Assembly (NCBI GenBank): GCA_947258785.1
Contig: CAMYJT010000019.1
Location: 1 to 48,142 of the forward strand
Source: an uncultured Gammaproteobacteria bacterium
GTDB taxonomy: Bacteria; Pseudomonadota; Gammaproteobacteria; Arenicellales; JAANXG01
Reading direction: 5' to 3'
Length of the DNA: 48,142 nt
The notes beneath the pieces were generated by a model that saw only the letters and a program-made list of their open reading frames with translations, did no database searches and was not told the DNA's origin. Made by a program: the position numbers and the translations under genes. This document shows positions 36,309 through 45,364 of the stretch, in pieces. The stretch's first letter is position 1, and each line of letters begins with the position of its first letter.

Positions 36309-36594
36309 GCGCGGCGGTCCAGCGGCGCACCACCGCCGGGCGCCGGGAGATTCGTACGGTCGCCGGTGTTGGTCAACGAGGCGCCGGCGCGGGAAAGTGA
36401 CGGGGTAATTCGATTTGGGTTAACCTGGAGCAGCGAGAAATTGCGTATGCTGGGCCGTTGGTGTAGTTGCCGCTGTATCCGGCGGCCCGCGAACAGCCGG
36501 TGCAGTGGGCAGATGTCCGTCGGCTGACCTATAATTGCGAACACGTTCGCAGTCCCGCCGTGCATCCTGACGCTGCGGCCCGGTTGTAATAATT
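36309..36594. promoter_or_regulatory. Leader region of the ubi operon
   Basis: GC-rich 286-bp gap. Besides the promoter-palindrome it holds GTTGT-N10-ACAAC overlapping the ubiU start codon (about 36583-36602). No gene is present. Confidence 0.35.
36530..36551 (+). promoter_or_regulatory. Promoter -10 and 16-bp palindrome before ubiU
   Basis: TATAAT at 36530-36535 is directly followed by TGCGAAC-AC-GTTCGCA (36536-36551), a perfect inverted repeat with 7-bp arms and a 2-bp spacer, 43 bp before the ubiU start. A repressor bound here would cover the transcription start. The -35 is poor. It is not an FNR site (TTGAT-N4-ATCAA), and the 2-bp spacer rules out the GAAC-N4-GTTC LexA box. Confidence 0.5.
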
Positions 36595-37608
36595 ATGACA
36601 ACAAACTGCCCCATGGAACTCGTCTGTCCCGCCGGCAATCTGCCTTCCTTGAAGGCCGCCGTGGATAACGGCGCTGATGCGGTGTATGTGGGCTTTCGAG
36701 ACCAAACCAATGCACGGCATTTCGCCGGGCTGAATTTCACCGCCCGCAATGCCGGCGAGGGTGTTCGCTACGCCCACCAACACCGGGTCAAGGTGTTTGT
36801 CGCGATCAACACCTACCCGCAACCCGCCGGTTGGACTCAGTGGCAGGCCGCGGTGGACCGTGCTGCCGAACTCGGTGTCGATGCGCTGATTGTCGCCGAC
36901 ATCGGGGTGATGGATTACGCAGCGGAGCAGTGGCCGGATTTGCGACTGCATCTCTCGGTCCAGGGCTCGGCCACCAATGTCGAGGCCTTGCGGTTTTACC
37001 ACCGCAATTTCGGCATCCGGCGCGCCGTGTTGCCGCGGGTTTTGTCACTCAACCAGGTACGGCAGGTCATGGAACGCAGTCCGGTAGCGATCGAGGTGTT
37101 CGGCTTCGGCAGCCTGTGCGTGATGGTCGAGGGCCGCTGTCTGCTGTCGTCATACGTTACCGGCAGGTCGCCGAATACGTATGGTGCCTGCTCGCCGGCC
37201 AGCGCGGTGCGCTGGTGCGAGACAGCCAATGGCTTGGAAACCCGCCTCAATGGGGTGTTGATCGATCGTTTGGAGGCCAATGAAAACGCCGGCTACCCGA
37301 CGCTGTGCAAGGGCCGTTACCGGGTCGGCGGGCGCGTCCGCTATGCCATCGAGGAGCCGACCAGCCTCAATACGCTGCCCATTCTGCCGGACTTGCAGCG
37401 CGCCGGGGTGGCGGCCATAAAGCTCGAAGGGCGTCAGCGTAGCCCGGCCTACGTCGCTCAGGTAACGCGGGTCATGCGCGCGGCCCTCGATGCGTGTGCG
37501 CGCAGCCCCGACAGTTATCGGCCGGAACCTGGGTGGAATGAAGAACTGGCCGGGGTCTCGGAGGGCGTACAGACCACACTTGGACCCTATTACCGGCCGT
37601 GGCAGTGA
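36595..37608 (+). CDS. ubiU: O2-independent ubiquinone hydroxylase subunit UbiU
   Basis: UbiU (former YhbU, peptidase U32-like fold) forms a heterodimer with UbiV that hydroxylates the ubiquinone ring without oxygen, using prephenate as oxygen donor in E. coli. The protein has 337 residues, and the start [25 protein letters not shown] matches E. coli UbiU from residue 7. The four cluster cysteines of the [4Fe-4S] site are present at 175, 182, 199 and 238. The ATG at 36613 would give the canonical N terminus, but the upstream ATG at 36595 is also possible. First gene of ubiU-ubiV-ubiD-ubiT; ubiV starts 25 bp downstream. Confidence 0.95.
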   Translation: MTTNCPMELVCPAGNLPSLKAAVDNGADAVYVGFRDQTNARHFAGLNFTARNAGEGVRYAHQHRVKVFVAINTYPQPAGWTQWQAAVDRAAELGVDALIVADIGVMDYAAEQWPDLRLHLSVQGSATNVEALRFYHRNFGIRRAVLPRVLSLNQVRQVMERSPVAIEVFGFGSLCVMVEGRCLLSSYVTGRSPNTYGACSPASAVRWCETANGLETRLNGVLIDRLEANENAGYPTLCKGRYRVGGRVRYAIEEPTSLNTLPILPDLQRAGVAAIKLEGRQRSPAYVAQVTRVMRAALDACARSPDSYRPEPGWNEELAGVSEGVQTTLGPYYRPWQ

Positions 37609-37633
37609 TCCTCGAACTCGGGGCCGGTCAGCC

Positions 37634-38548
37634 ATGACTCAGCCGACCCGGCCGAAGCTGGCGCTGGGACCGGTGCTGTATTTCTGGCCGCGCGGGGTGC
37701 TGCAGGATTTCTATCGAAGCGTCGCCGACACGCCCATAGACATCGTGTACCTCGGCGAGACGGTGTGTTCGAAACGGCGGGCCATGCGGAGTGAGGACTG
37801 GCTGGAACTGGCGGCGATGCTCGAGCAGTCCGGCAAACAAGTGGTGCTCTCCACCCTGGTGTTGTTGGAGTCCGGCGCCGAGCTCGGTGCGTTGAGGCGA
37901 ATCTGTGCCAACGGCCGTTATCCGGTCGAGGCCAACGACATGGCTGCTGTCAACCTGTTGGCGGCCGCTGGCGCCGGGTTTGTCGCCGGTCCGACCGTCA
38001 ACATCTACAACGCCCGCACCCTGAAGCTCCTCGCCCGCCAGGGTATGACCCGCTGGGTGTTACCGGTGGAACTGTCAAGCGCCACCTTGTCCGAGCTGCA
38101 GGCAGCGCGCCCGCCCGGGGTGGAGACCGAAGTCTTCACCTACGGCCGTTTACCCCTGGCCCACTCTGCCCGCTGCTTCACCGCCCGCGCGCGGGGCGTC
38201 ACCAAAGACGACTGCGGGTTCCGCTGCCAGGATTACGCCGACGGCTTGATGGTGTCCACCCAGGAGGAGGAGCCGTTTCTGGTTTTGAACGGTATCCAGA
38301 CCCAGTCGGCCCGGACCTTCAGTCTGCTGGACCGTTTGGATCAACTGCAGGCGATGAAGGTTGACGTGCTGCGCATCAGCCCGCAGTCCCGGCATACGGA
38401 GCGCATCATCGGCCTGTTCCACGATTGTCTCAGCGGCCGGTGTACGGCCGCCGGCGCCAGTGCGGATCTCAACGGCATGGCGCCGATGGGATACTGCAAC
38501 GGGTACTGGCACGGCGATGCCGGAATGGCGCTGCACCGGTCCGGCTAG
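37634..38548 (+). CDS. ubiV: O2-independent ubiquinone hydroxylase subunit UbiV
   Basis: Partner of UbiU in anaerobic ring hydroxylation; former YhbV. It has 304 residues, with [13 protein letters not shown] at the start. The four cysteines expected for its [4Fe-4S] cluster are visible: Cys45 in [11 protein letters not shown], then [18 protein letters not shown] further on. The open frame runs back to 37490 inside ubiU, but the ATG at 37634 aligns with the family. It sits between ubiU (25-bp gap) and ubiD (4-bp gap). Confidence 0.95.
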   Translation: MTQPTRPKLALGPVLYFWPRGVLQDFYRSVADTPIDIVYLGETVCSKRRAMRSEDWLELAAMLEQSGKQVVLSTLVLLESGAELGALRRICANGRYPVEANDMAAVNLLAAAGAGFVAGPTVNIYNARTLKLLARQGMTRWVLPVELSSATLSELQAARPPGVETEVFTYGRLPLAHSARCFTARARGVTKDDCGFRCQDYADGLMVSTQEEEPFLVLNGIQTQSARTFSLLDRLDQLQAMKVDVLRISPQSRHTERIIGLFHDCLSGRCTAAGASADLNGMAPMGYCNGYWHGDAGMALHRSG

Positions 38549-38552
38549 GCCT

Positions 38553-40025
38553 ATGCACTATCGCGACTTGCGTGAGTTTCTGACCGAACTGGAGTCACGC
38601 GGGCAACTCAAGCGGGTTCGCCAGCGCATGGATCCCCGTCTCGAGATCACCGAGGTCTGTCATCGTACCCTGCGCTCTGGCGGTCCCGCATTGCTGTTCG
38701 AGGACGTCGCCGGCAGTGCAATTCCGGTGTTGGGTAATCTCTTCGGCACGCGCGAGCGGGTGGTGTCGGCCCTCGGGTTGGCATCGGCGGAATCGCTGCG
38801 CGACCTGGGCCGGGCGCTGGCATTTCTGCGCGCGCCGGCTCTGCCGAGTTCGTGGACGGAAGCGCTCGATAAGCTGCCGGATTTCGGCCGCTTGGCCTAC
38901 GTCAATCCGCGGGTGGTTGACGACCCGCCGTGTCAGGACGAGGTGATCGAGGGGGATGCGGTGGATCTCACTGCACTGCCGGTGCAGACCTGCTGGCCAG
39001 AGGATGCCGGGCCGCTGATTACCTGGGGGCTGGTGGTTACGCGCGGGCCGAACAAGCCCAGACAGAACGTGGCGGTCTACCGTCAGCAGGTCATCGGCCG
39101 CAACCAGGTGATCATGCGCTGGCTGCATCATCGCGGCGGTGCGATCGACTTCCAGGAGTGGCGCGCGGCGTCTCCGCGCGCGCGGTTTCCAATCGCCGTG
39201 GTCATCGGCGCGGATCCGGCCACCGTCCTGGCGGCGGTCGCACCGATTCCCGACACGGTCTCCGAATACCAATTCGCCGGTCTGCTGCGCCGCGCCAAGA
39301 CCGAACTCGCCGGCTGCCTGAGCCACGACCTGCAGGTCCCGGCGTCGGCGGAGATTGTCCTCGAGGGTTTCATCGATCCAGAGCAGGACGCCCGGGAGGG
39401 GCCGTTCGGCGACCACACCGGATACTACAACGCCGTGGAGCGCTTTCCCGTGTTCACCATCGAGCGGATCACGCATCGCTACCGGCCGATCTACATGAGC
39501 ACCTACATGGGCCGGCCGCCGGACGACGAACCCTCGGTGATTGCCGCCGTGCTGAACGAGATCTTCGTACCGCTGATTCAAAAGCAGTTCCCCGAGATCG
39601 TGGATTTCTACCTGCCGCCGGAGGCCTGCTCGTACCGGATTGCGGTGGTCAGCATCAAGAAACGCTATCCCGGTCATGCCAAGCAGATCATGTTCGGAGT
39701 GTGGTCCGCTCTGCGTCAGTTCACCTACACTAAGTTTGTCATCGTCACCGACGACGATATCGATGTCCGGTCCTGGTCTGAGGTAATATGGGCCATGACC
39801 ACCCGGATGGATCCGGCCCGGGACACGGTATTGATCGAACGCACGCCGGTGGACTATCTGGATTTCGCCAGCCCGGAGACCAGTCTGGGTTCGAAGATGG
39901 GACTCGACGCCACCAACAAGTGGCCGAGTGAGAGCCAGCGCCAGTGGGGGCGGCCCATCGAGATGACGCCGGAGGTTGTGCAGCGCATCGACGCGCTGTG
40001 GGACGAACTGGCCATCACCGAGTAA
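38553..40025 (+). CDS. ubiD: UbiD-family decarboxylase
   Basis: prFMN-dependent decarboxylase of 490 residues, which in ubiquinone synthesis removes the carboxyl group of 3-octaprenyl-4-hydroxybenzoate. It starts [22 protein letters not shown], the standard UbiD N terminus. The region [25 protein letters not shown] gives prFMN/metal contacts, and [13 protein letters not shown] contains the catalytic Glu. The C-terminal part has [22 protein letters not shown] and [11 protein letters not shown]. The frame extends upstream to 38361 within ubiV, but the ATG at 38553 is the family start. Its presence inside the anaerobic cassette suggests it serves the O2-independent route. The prFMN synthase ubiX is not in the window. 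Confidence 0.95.
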   Translation: MHYRDLREFLTELESRGQLKRVRQRMDPRLEITEVCHRTLRSGGPALLFEDVAGSAIPVLGNLFGTRERVVSALGLASAESLRDLGRALAFLRAPALPSSWTEALDKLPDFGRLAYVNPRVVDDPPCQDEVIEGDAVDLTALPVQTCWPEDAGPLITWGLVVTRGPNKPRQNVAVYRQQVIGRNQVIMRWLHHRGGAIDFQEWRAASPRARFPIAVVIGADPATVLAAVAPIPDTVSEYQFAGLLRRAKTELAGCLSHDLQVPASAEIVLEGFIDPEQDAREGPFGDHTGYYNAVERFPVFTIERITHRYRPIYMSTYMGRPPDDEPSVIAAVLNEIFVPLIQKQFPEIVDFYLPPEACSYRIAVVSIKKRYPGHAKQIMFGVWSALRQFTYTKFVIVTDDDIDVRSWSEVIWAMTTRMDPARDTVLIERTPVDYLDFASPETSLGSKMGLDATNKWPSESQRQWGRPIEMTPEVVQRIDALWDELAITE

Positions 40026-40046
40026 TCTTGTGGAGAATGCGTCGTC

Positions 40047-40535
40047 ATGACCCTAAACCCCATCCGCGAGCTGCCGCAACTGCCTGCGGTGTTGAGGTGG
40101 CCCTGGGCCGCGCTGCCCAGGCCGGTCCACGAGCGGGTCCTGCAGCGCATCCTGAATGCCGCCTGCGCGCCGGCGATCCACGAGGGAGAGCTCGATTTTC
40201 TCAAAAACCGCCGGCTCAGGGTAGAAGTGACGGACGGTGAACTGGTATTCTCAATTACTCTGACCGACGGCGTTCTGCGCGTTCGCGTCGGCGACCGCCC
40301 CGGCGACCTGACCATCACCGGGAACGTCTACGCGTTCATGCTGCTCGCCACGCGCTGCGAGGACGCGGATACCTTATTTTTCCGCCGTCAGCTCCGGACC
40401 CAGGGAGACACCGAGCTGGGGTTGTATGTGAAAAACTTTCTGGATGCGCTGGATCCAGACAACATAGTCTTTTATCCGTTGCTGAACGCCTTACTGCGAC
40501 AAGGGCTGAGGATCGCCGACCGCTGGCCGAGATGA
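40047..40535 (+). CDS. ubiT: Ubiquinone accessory factor UbiT (SCP2 domain)
   Basis: UbiT (former YhbT) is an SCP2-domain lipid-binding protein needed for anaerobic ubiquinone synthesis, probably carrying polyprenylated intermediates like UbiJ does under air. The 162-residue protein has LRVEVTDGELVFSITLTDGVLRV, then DLTITGNVYAFMLLATRCEDADTLFFRRQLRTQGDTELGLYVKNFLDAL, the usual SCP2 core with the lipid-facing helix. It closes the ubiU-ubiV-ubiD-ubiT operon, starting 21 bp after ubiD. (Motifs lie at about residues 54-77 and 89-140.). Confidence 0.93.
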   Translation: MTLNPIRELPQLPAVLRWPWAALPRPVHERVLQRILNAACAPAIHEGELDFLKNRRLRVEVTDGELVFSITLTDGVLRVRVGDRPGDLTITGNVYAFMLLATRCEDADTLFFRRQLRTQGDTELGLYVKNFLDALDPDNIVFYPLLNALLRQGLRIADRWPR

Positions 40536-40617
40536 GGGACCGGGGCTCGCTACGTTGCGCCGATGCCGCGCGCTTCGCCTGAGGACATTTTGTACCGGAT
40601 GATGATCGGGGGTTTAT

Positions 40618-41661
40618 ATGAATTCGGAAGGCGTAAGGCCACTCGGCGAGAAGTGGCAGGCGGGTGCCTGGACCACCCTGGAACCAACGATGCACCAGGA
40701 ATCCGCGAATGAATCTGAAACCACAGACTGCGAGCCAGCCGGTCTCGAGTTTAACGATGAGGAGATTGACGTCATTCCCAGAAACCGCATCGGGCTGGCG
40801 GCCCGGCCGGGTGAAGCCCTCGACCTGCGGTTGCCGATTTCTCCTCAATCGGTGACGAAACGGCCGCACCGGGTGGGGTGGTGGTGGATCGGCGGGGCGG
40901 TGGGGATGGTAGTCGTGGCGGGCGTCCTGATCGTGGTGGTGCCGCGCTGGCAAATTCCCCATCCACTAAGTGAATTAATCGGGATTAATGTGGCCCCGCC
41001 GGCCCCGGGCGCTGCCGAGTCCGACCGGCGCATACCGGGGCAATCGCCGCTGGGCGACGGCGCCGACGGACGCGTGGCCGTAAGTCGCGAGCCCGAGACC
41101 TTTGGGGCGGGTGCCCCGGCCCCGGCGATGATCGGTACGGCGGGCCGTTCGGTGCCTGCGGCCGCCACCCCGCGAACGGCGGCGGATGGCACTGGAACCG
41201 GACTGTACGGCGAACTGCAGCGGAACGCCGACAGCGGTCGATTGGCCGCGGCGGCCACGGTCGAAACGGCGTTATACAAGGACGCGGTGAGCCCCGCGAG
41301 CGCGGTCGATCAGGCGCGTTATACCGCAGTTGCCGAGACCATACGCGACTGGACCGCGGCGTGGTCGGCACAGCGCATCGATGATTATCTGGCGCATTAC
41401 TCGGACCGTTTCACGCCCGCGGACGGCAGCGAACTCGGCGACTGGCGGGAACAGCGTATCCTACGACTGACGCGGCCGGCCTTTATATCCGTCGAAATGT
41501 CGGAACCGGCCATCGAGGTGCTGACGGACACCCGGGTGCGCGCGACGTTTCGGCAGACCTACGCATCCGACACCTATACCGATCGGGTGACCAAGATTCT
41601 GGAGTTCGAGGCGACCGACGGCCGTTGGCAGATCGTTGCGGAGCGCGCCACGCCGCGTTAA
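40618..41661 (+). CDS. Membrane-anchored protein with C-terminal NTF2-like domain (copy 1)
   Basis: A 347-residue protein. A cytoplasmic N-terminal part (1-80) is followed by one membrane helix (about 84-107, GWWWIGGAVGMVVVAGVLIVVVP), a low-complexity Ala/Pro/Gly-rich linker (about 120-235) and a C-terminal NTF2-like domain (about 235-345). That domain has AWSAQRIDDYLAHYSDRF, WREQRILRL, then RVRATFRQTYASDTY and WQIVAERA, as in the NTF2-like domains found on some L,D-transpeptidases. The downstream gene encodes the same layout. The domain would be periplasmic. Ligand unknown. It may be read through from ubiT (82-bp gap), but the products do not suggest a shared pathway. Confidence 0.8.
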   Translation: MNSEGVRPLGEKWQAGAWTTLEPTMHQESANESETTDCEPAGLEFNDEEIDVIPRNRIGLAARPGEALDLRLPISPQSVTKRPHRVGWWWIGGAVGMVVVAGVLIVVVPRWQIPHPLSELIGINVAPPAPGAAESDRRIPGQSPLGDGADGRVAVSREPETFGAGAPAPAMIGTAGRSVPAAATPRTAADGTGTGLYGELQRNADSGRLAAAATVETALYKDAVSPASAVDQARYTAVAETIRDWTAAWSAQRIDDYLAHYSDRFTPADGSELGDWREQRILRLTRPAFISVEMSEPAIEVLTDTRVRATFRQTYASDTYTDRVTKILEFEATDGRWQIVAERATPR

Positions 41662-41959
41662 AACGCCCAAGCCGAGAGACGCTCGATGGACGTGGGGTGT
41701 GAGGTATGCACTCCCTGTCTTGCTGATTGTTAATTGTTAATACAATTAGCGACATAGTAGGCAGAATTCACGTTATTGTTGATACGTAAATTTGTTTGGC
41801 CTTCAGGGCCGCTGGTGCGTGACACAGCCATTCACAGGTGTTCACGCCAGGGGTTACCGGCGGGTTGCCTCGATCGATTCCAATGCGCGACGCAATGATC
41901 TGAGGCTGGACCAAACGGGGATCCTCCATTTTTCGGACGAATCGCTAAACTGTATCAGT
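41662..41959. other. Intergenic gap with AT-rich inverted repeat
   Basis: About 300 bp between the two NTF2-like genes. A perfect AATTGT-TAAT-ACAATT inverted repeat lies at 41732-41747 within an AT-rich patch that also has two copies of TTGTTAA. It is a plausible promoter/operator for the second gene, but no full promoter could be assigned. Confidence 0.4.
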
Positions 41960-43261
41960 GTGAGCAGCACGAGTTCGAAATCGGCGGGAATGGCGAAACG
42001 AGTGGACAGGCGGCGGGATCGCAGGCGGTCGTCATCCAGACGGCGCAAACCAAGCCCCACCAAGCAGGTGGCCGACATCGCCGAGTCCATAGGCGTCTTG
42101 CGATCGGAGGGAAATTACGAGTGGCTCTCGGACGACGAGATCAGCCAGCTGAGTGAACAGCGGCGCGCTGAAACCCGTCAGCGTGAGGAAAGTCAACAAC
42201 GGGCAGAAGGCCGCCGACGGCGCTCGGAGGGGCTGTTTGTCGTCAGCGGAGTTGTCTCCATCGCAGTGATCGCGTGGTTGGCGAACGAGCCGAACTGGTT
42301 GTATCAGCCTCGCTCACAACCGGAAGCCAAATCGGAAGCGGTCGCCGCCGCGCCGCCGAAGCGCAAACCGCCCGCGCGAGTCCGCGCGCCGGTACCGGAT
42401 CCGGTGGCCCGGTCGGCCCCCGCGATGGCCGAGGGTACCGAGCGGTCTGCGCCACCGTCTGGACCTGCATCGGACCTCGTGACCGAGCGTACCGCCCGCG
42501 CGGTCTCGACGGTCACAAAAGTGCCCGCACCGGATCGGGCGACCCGGTCCGCCCCCGCGGTGGTCGCGGATGCCGGCCGTGCTTCGCCGCCGCCTGACCC
42601 GGTTCCGAGTCCCCGAACCGAGCATACCGATCCGGGGTCGTCGGCGGTCTCGAAAGCGCCCGCCCGCCCGCCATCACTCACCACCAATGCCCCCGGCCGG
42701 GTGGTGATCAAAGCGCCCTCGCTGGCGCTGACCGACACCATCAGTACGCCGCCGACATCGACACGGCCGGCGCACAGGACCGTCGCCGCAATCCGCAGCG
42801 AACCGGATTCGGCCGCCAACAACGTCGCACTGCCGAGCGCACCCCGTGATCCGGTCGCGGATGACTTAAGCCCTGATCAAACCGCTCGTGGCGTGAGTCC
42901 GGTTGGCCGCGGTGACCTGGGGACCGAGATCGTGGATACCCTGAACGCCTGGGCGGCGGCCTGGTCGTCGCAGCGAATCGAGGATTACCTGGCGTTTTAT
43001 TCCAATCGGTTTCGATCCCCGCAGGGTGAAGGCATCGAGGTCTGGCGCCAGCAACGTACGAGTCGATTGGCCCGACCGGCTTACATCCGCGTCGACGTGT
43101 CCACGCCCAAGATCGAGGTGCTTGCCGAGCATCGGGTACGGGTGACCTTTGAACAGTCCTATCGCTCGGATATATATGTGGATTGGGCGATGAAGACCCT
43201 GGAACTGGTGCGCGAGGGCGGCAGCTGGAAGATCATCGCCGAACAAGCCGCTTCGTCCTGA
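41960..43261 (+). CDS. Membrane-anchored protein with C-terminal NTF2-like domain (copy 2)
   Basis: Paralogue in layout of the gene before it. The N-terminal half is Arg-rich (RVDRRRDRRRSSSRRRK), then helical (DEISQLSEQRRAETRQREE), with one membrane helix (about 90-110 from the GTG at 41960). A long Pro/Ala/Ser/Arg linker follows, and a C-terminal NTF2-like domain ends the protein: LNAWAAAWSSQRIEDYLAFYSNRF, RVRVTFEQSYRSDIYVD, SWKIIAEQ. The GTG at 41960 and the ATG at 41990 (MAKRVDRR) are both possible starts. The frame upstream to 41792 looks non-coding. The NTF2 domains of the two proteins share most core residues. (Domain at about residues 320-433.). Confidence 0.78.
   Translation: MSSTSSKSAGMAKRVDRRRDRRRSSSRRRKPSPTKQVADIAESIGVLRSEGNYEWLSDDEISQLSEQRRAETRQREESQQRAEGRRRRSEGLFVVSGVVSIAVIAWLANEPNWLYQPRSQPEAKSEAVAAAPPKRKPPARVRAPVPDPVARSAPAMAEGTERSAPPSGPASDLVTERTARAVSTVTKVPAPDRATRSAPAVVADAGRASPPPDPVPSPRTEHTDPGSSAVSKAPARPPSLTTNAPGRVVIKAPSLALTDTISTPPTSTRPAHRTVAAIRSEPDSAANNVALPSAPRDPVADDLSPDQTARGVSPVGRGDLGTEIVDTLNAWAAAWSSQRIEDYLAFYSNRFRSPQGEGIEVWRQQRTSRLARPAYIRVDVSTPKIEVLAEHRVRVTFEQSYRSDIYVDWAMKTLELVREGGSWKIIAEQAASS
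42382..42655 (+). repeat. Imperfect tandem repeat in the linker of NTF2 copy 2
   Basis: Two successive units of about 45 codons encode P(D)..ARSAPA...G...S.PP...P, the first near 42382-42518 and the second near 42519-42655. They look like a diverged duplication inside the disordered linker. Confidence 0.5.
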
Positions 43262-43288
43262 TACCCTAAACTTTGTTGCCGCACGTGC

Positions 43289-43306
43289 TCGGAGTCACGG
43301 CTCCGA
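43289..43306. repeat. Inverted repeat TCGGAG-N6-CTCCGA
   Basis: A perfect 6-bp-arm hairpin spanning the deacetylase stop codon in the convergent gap. The core CGGAGTCA-CG-CT also occurs at 46473-46491 and 46671-46685. Confidence 0.5.
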
Positions 43307-44353
43307 ACGTTTCGAAGCCAGTTTTTGATACAAGGCTGGAGCGAAGCCGGACAGATGGACCTTCAGGTAGCGCAGGGCCTGCAGGCGGCCCTTGACCGCC
43401 AGGCGGGGCAGGGCGAGCAGACTGGCCGCGTGTTCGCGGCGCAGCATCGCCTTTCTGGCGGTGACGGCGGTAGTGAAGCCCAACTGCCGGGCGATGCCGT
43501 ACTCCCGCGGCCCGCACTCGCCCGGGCCTCCGTAGGGATACCCGAAATGCGCAACCGGCACCTTCAGGCGTTCGCTCAATGTTGCTTTGCTGTGCTGCAT
43601 CTCACCCCGGGCGTCTTCGTCACCGAGCGCTGCCAGTGCCGGGTGGGTCACCGAGTGCGCGCCGATGGTAACCAGAGGCTCGGCGGCGAGCTCGGCGAGC
43701 GAGGACCAGGACAGCATGAGCTCCTGGTGCAGCGCCGCCGCATCGATGCCGTTCAGGCGCAGTAGGCCCGCCACCAGCGCGTCCCGCTCGGCCCGATCGC
43801 AGGACACCAGTCTGGCGCGTAAGCGCCAAAACGCGCCGCGTTTCTGACCCGGGTTGGCGGCGGGGATGACGGTGTGCTGTCCGTCGAGTTCAATGTCTAT
43901 CCGCGTGCGGTGGTTCAATGCGGTCTCCAGGGCATACCACCACGGTGTATGGCTGCCGTCGATGAACCCGGTGGTCACGTACACCGCGAACGGGGCGTCG
44001 AACGCCTTGAAAACCGGCAGCGCGAGCTCGAGGTTGTCGCGGTAGCCGTCGTCGAAGGTGAAACACACGAAACGCCTGTGTGTGCCGCCGTGCAGGCGCT
44101 CGGGCAAGGCGTCGAGGGTGACCACGTCCCAGTCGCGGGCGCGGAAGTAGCGCAGCAGCGCGCGCAGAAAACCGGGTGAGATTTCGAAGTCGATGTTGGG
44201 GCGGAACCCGCGGGCGCCGTCGCCGTCGACAATTCGATGCAGCATGAGGATGCACCCGGGCCCTCCATGCCGATTTGCAAAGCGCCGGTGCAGCCCGCTG
44301 AAATAGGCCGCATCCAGCGCCGAGCGCAACAGCAGGGTGGTGAGACGGTTCAT
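43295..44353 (-). CDS. Polysaccharide deacetylase family protein
   Basis: A 352-residue NodB-homology carbohydrate esterase (CE4-like), predicted to remove acetyl groups from surface glycan. Motifs: CFTFDDGYRDN (about 96-106, metal and base Asp), GAHSVTHP (the metal-binding H-S-x-x-H pattern), and FGYPYGG near the active site. There is no signal peptide, so it may work on lipid-linked intermediates in the cytoplasm. It overlaps the upstream flippase-like gene by 4 bp (ATGA) and belongs to the GT2-flippase-deacetylase operon. Confidence 0.9.
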   Translation of the reverse strand: MNRLTTLLLRSALDAAYFSGLHRRFANRHGGPGCILMLHRIVDGDGARGFRPNIDFEISPGFLRALLRYFRARDWDVVTLDALPERLHGGTHRRFVCFTFDDGYRDNLELALPVFKAFDAPFAVYVTTGFIDGSHTPWWYALETALNHRTRIDIELDGQHTVIPAANPGQKRGAFWRLRARLVSCDRAERDALVAGLLRLNGIDAAALHQELMLSWSSLAELAAEPLVTIGAHSVTHPALAALGDEDARGEMQHSKATLSERLKVPVAHFGYPYGGPGECGPREYGIARQLGFTTAVTARKAMLRREHAASLLALPRLAVKGRLQALRYLKVHLSGFAPALYQKLASKRSEP

Positions 44354-45342
44354 CGTTTGGACAGACGGCTTTCGGCCGATGCCGCGGCCGGCGCCGCATC
44401 GGCGGACGGCTGATAGAGCAGGTAGGCCGCCCCGCCCAGCAACACGAGCAGGATGTCCAACATCGACAGGCCGATGGAGACTGCGAAACCGCTGGTGGCC
44501 GACAGCCCGATCAGGCCGAACAGGGACACGAAGGTGCCCTCGCGCACGCCCAGGCCGCCCAGCGACACCGGCAGGGCGATGAGGATATTCATGACCGCGA
44601 TCAGGATGAAGATGTACAGCAATGGAAGATCAACGTTGAGGAAGCGGGCCAGTGCGTAGATCTCCAGCGCACGCACGCACTGCAACAGGCAGGACAAAGC
44701 GAACGAGCGGAGCAGGCTGCCGGGCACGTGCTTGAAGGTCAGGAAGGTCTGATAGATGTCGAGAAACAGGCGGACCAGCTTGTAGTCCGTGAACCGCTCC
44801 AGCCGGCGGCGCACCCAGTTCATTACGTCGTGACGCTGTACGAGATACAGCCCGGCGAACAGGATCAGCAGCACACCGAGCAGCGGGAAAGCAATGGTCT
44901 CGCCACCGGCGAAATCGCGGAACAGGAGGGCCGCGACGACGCCGAACAGGAGTAGGGTCAACAGGCCCATGACCCGATCCATCAACAGCGAGGAGGCCGC
45001 CGCCGGGGCGCGGGCCGTGGCGCGGTACAAGTAGTAGCCGGACATGATGTCGATGCTCAGGCTGGAGGGCAGGAAGAAGCCCCAGAACTGGGCGATGAGG
45101 TAGATCAGCGCCACCTTGAGGGTCGAGATCCGTACTGCGATGGCGCGGAGCAGCACGTTCCACTTGAACGCGGCCAGCAGGCGGTCGGCGATCAAGGCCA
45201 GGAGCACCCAGACGGCCCACGACCAGTCGGCGTTGGCGAACATGCTTGTGAACTCGTTCCAATCGACGTACAGCGACAGATAGCCCAGCAACACGGCGCT
45301 CAATGCCAGTCGCCCGAATTGCAGTGCGATGCGCCTGGACAC
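44350..45342 (-). CDS. UPF0104 / lysylphosphatidylglycerol-synthase-type TM protein
   Basis: A 330-residue integral membrane protein with about 8 helices, related to the transmembrane half of MprF and to AglD-type proteins. Family marks: SLYVDWNEF...ADWSWAVWVLLAL at the start, LIAQFWGFFLPSSLSIDIMSGYYLY (about 82-106), LMDRVMGLLTLLLF, and ALPVSLGGLGVREGTFV near 255-271. Such proteins are proposed to flip or transport lipid-linked substrates, and its place between a GT2 and a deacetylase supports a role with a lipid-linked glycan (inference). It lies 22 bp after the GT2 gene. Confidence 0.88.
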   Translation of the reverse strand: MSRRIALQFGRLALSAVLLGYLSLYVDWNEFTSMFANADWSWAVWVLLALIADRLLAAFKWNVLLRAIAVRISTLKVALIYLIAQFWGFFLPSSLSIDIMSGYYLYRATARAPAAASSLLMDRVMGLLTLLLFGVVAALLFRDFAGGETIAFPLLGVLLILFAGLYLVQRHDVMNWVRRRLERFTDYKLVRLFLDIYQTFLTFKHVPGSLLRSFALSCLLQCVRALEIYALARFLNVDLPLLYIFILIAVMNILIALPVSLGGLGVREGTFVSLFGLIGLSATSGFAVSIGLSMLDILLVLLGGAAYLLYQPSADAAPAAASAESRLSKR

Positions 45343-45364
45343 GGTGGATCTCGGGTGCGCCGGA

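Noticed and set aside
36536..36551. Palindrome before ubiU as a LexA box
   Set aside because: The Gram-positive-type LexA box needs GAAC-N4-GTTC; here the spacer is 2 bp. The gammaproteobacterial CTGT-N8-ACAG is absent.
38595..39677. 360-codon open frame opposite ubiD
   Set aside because: Antisense shadow of a conserved enzyme gene; no family motif.
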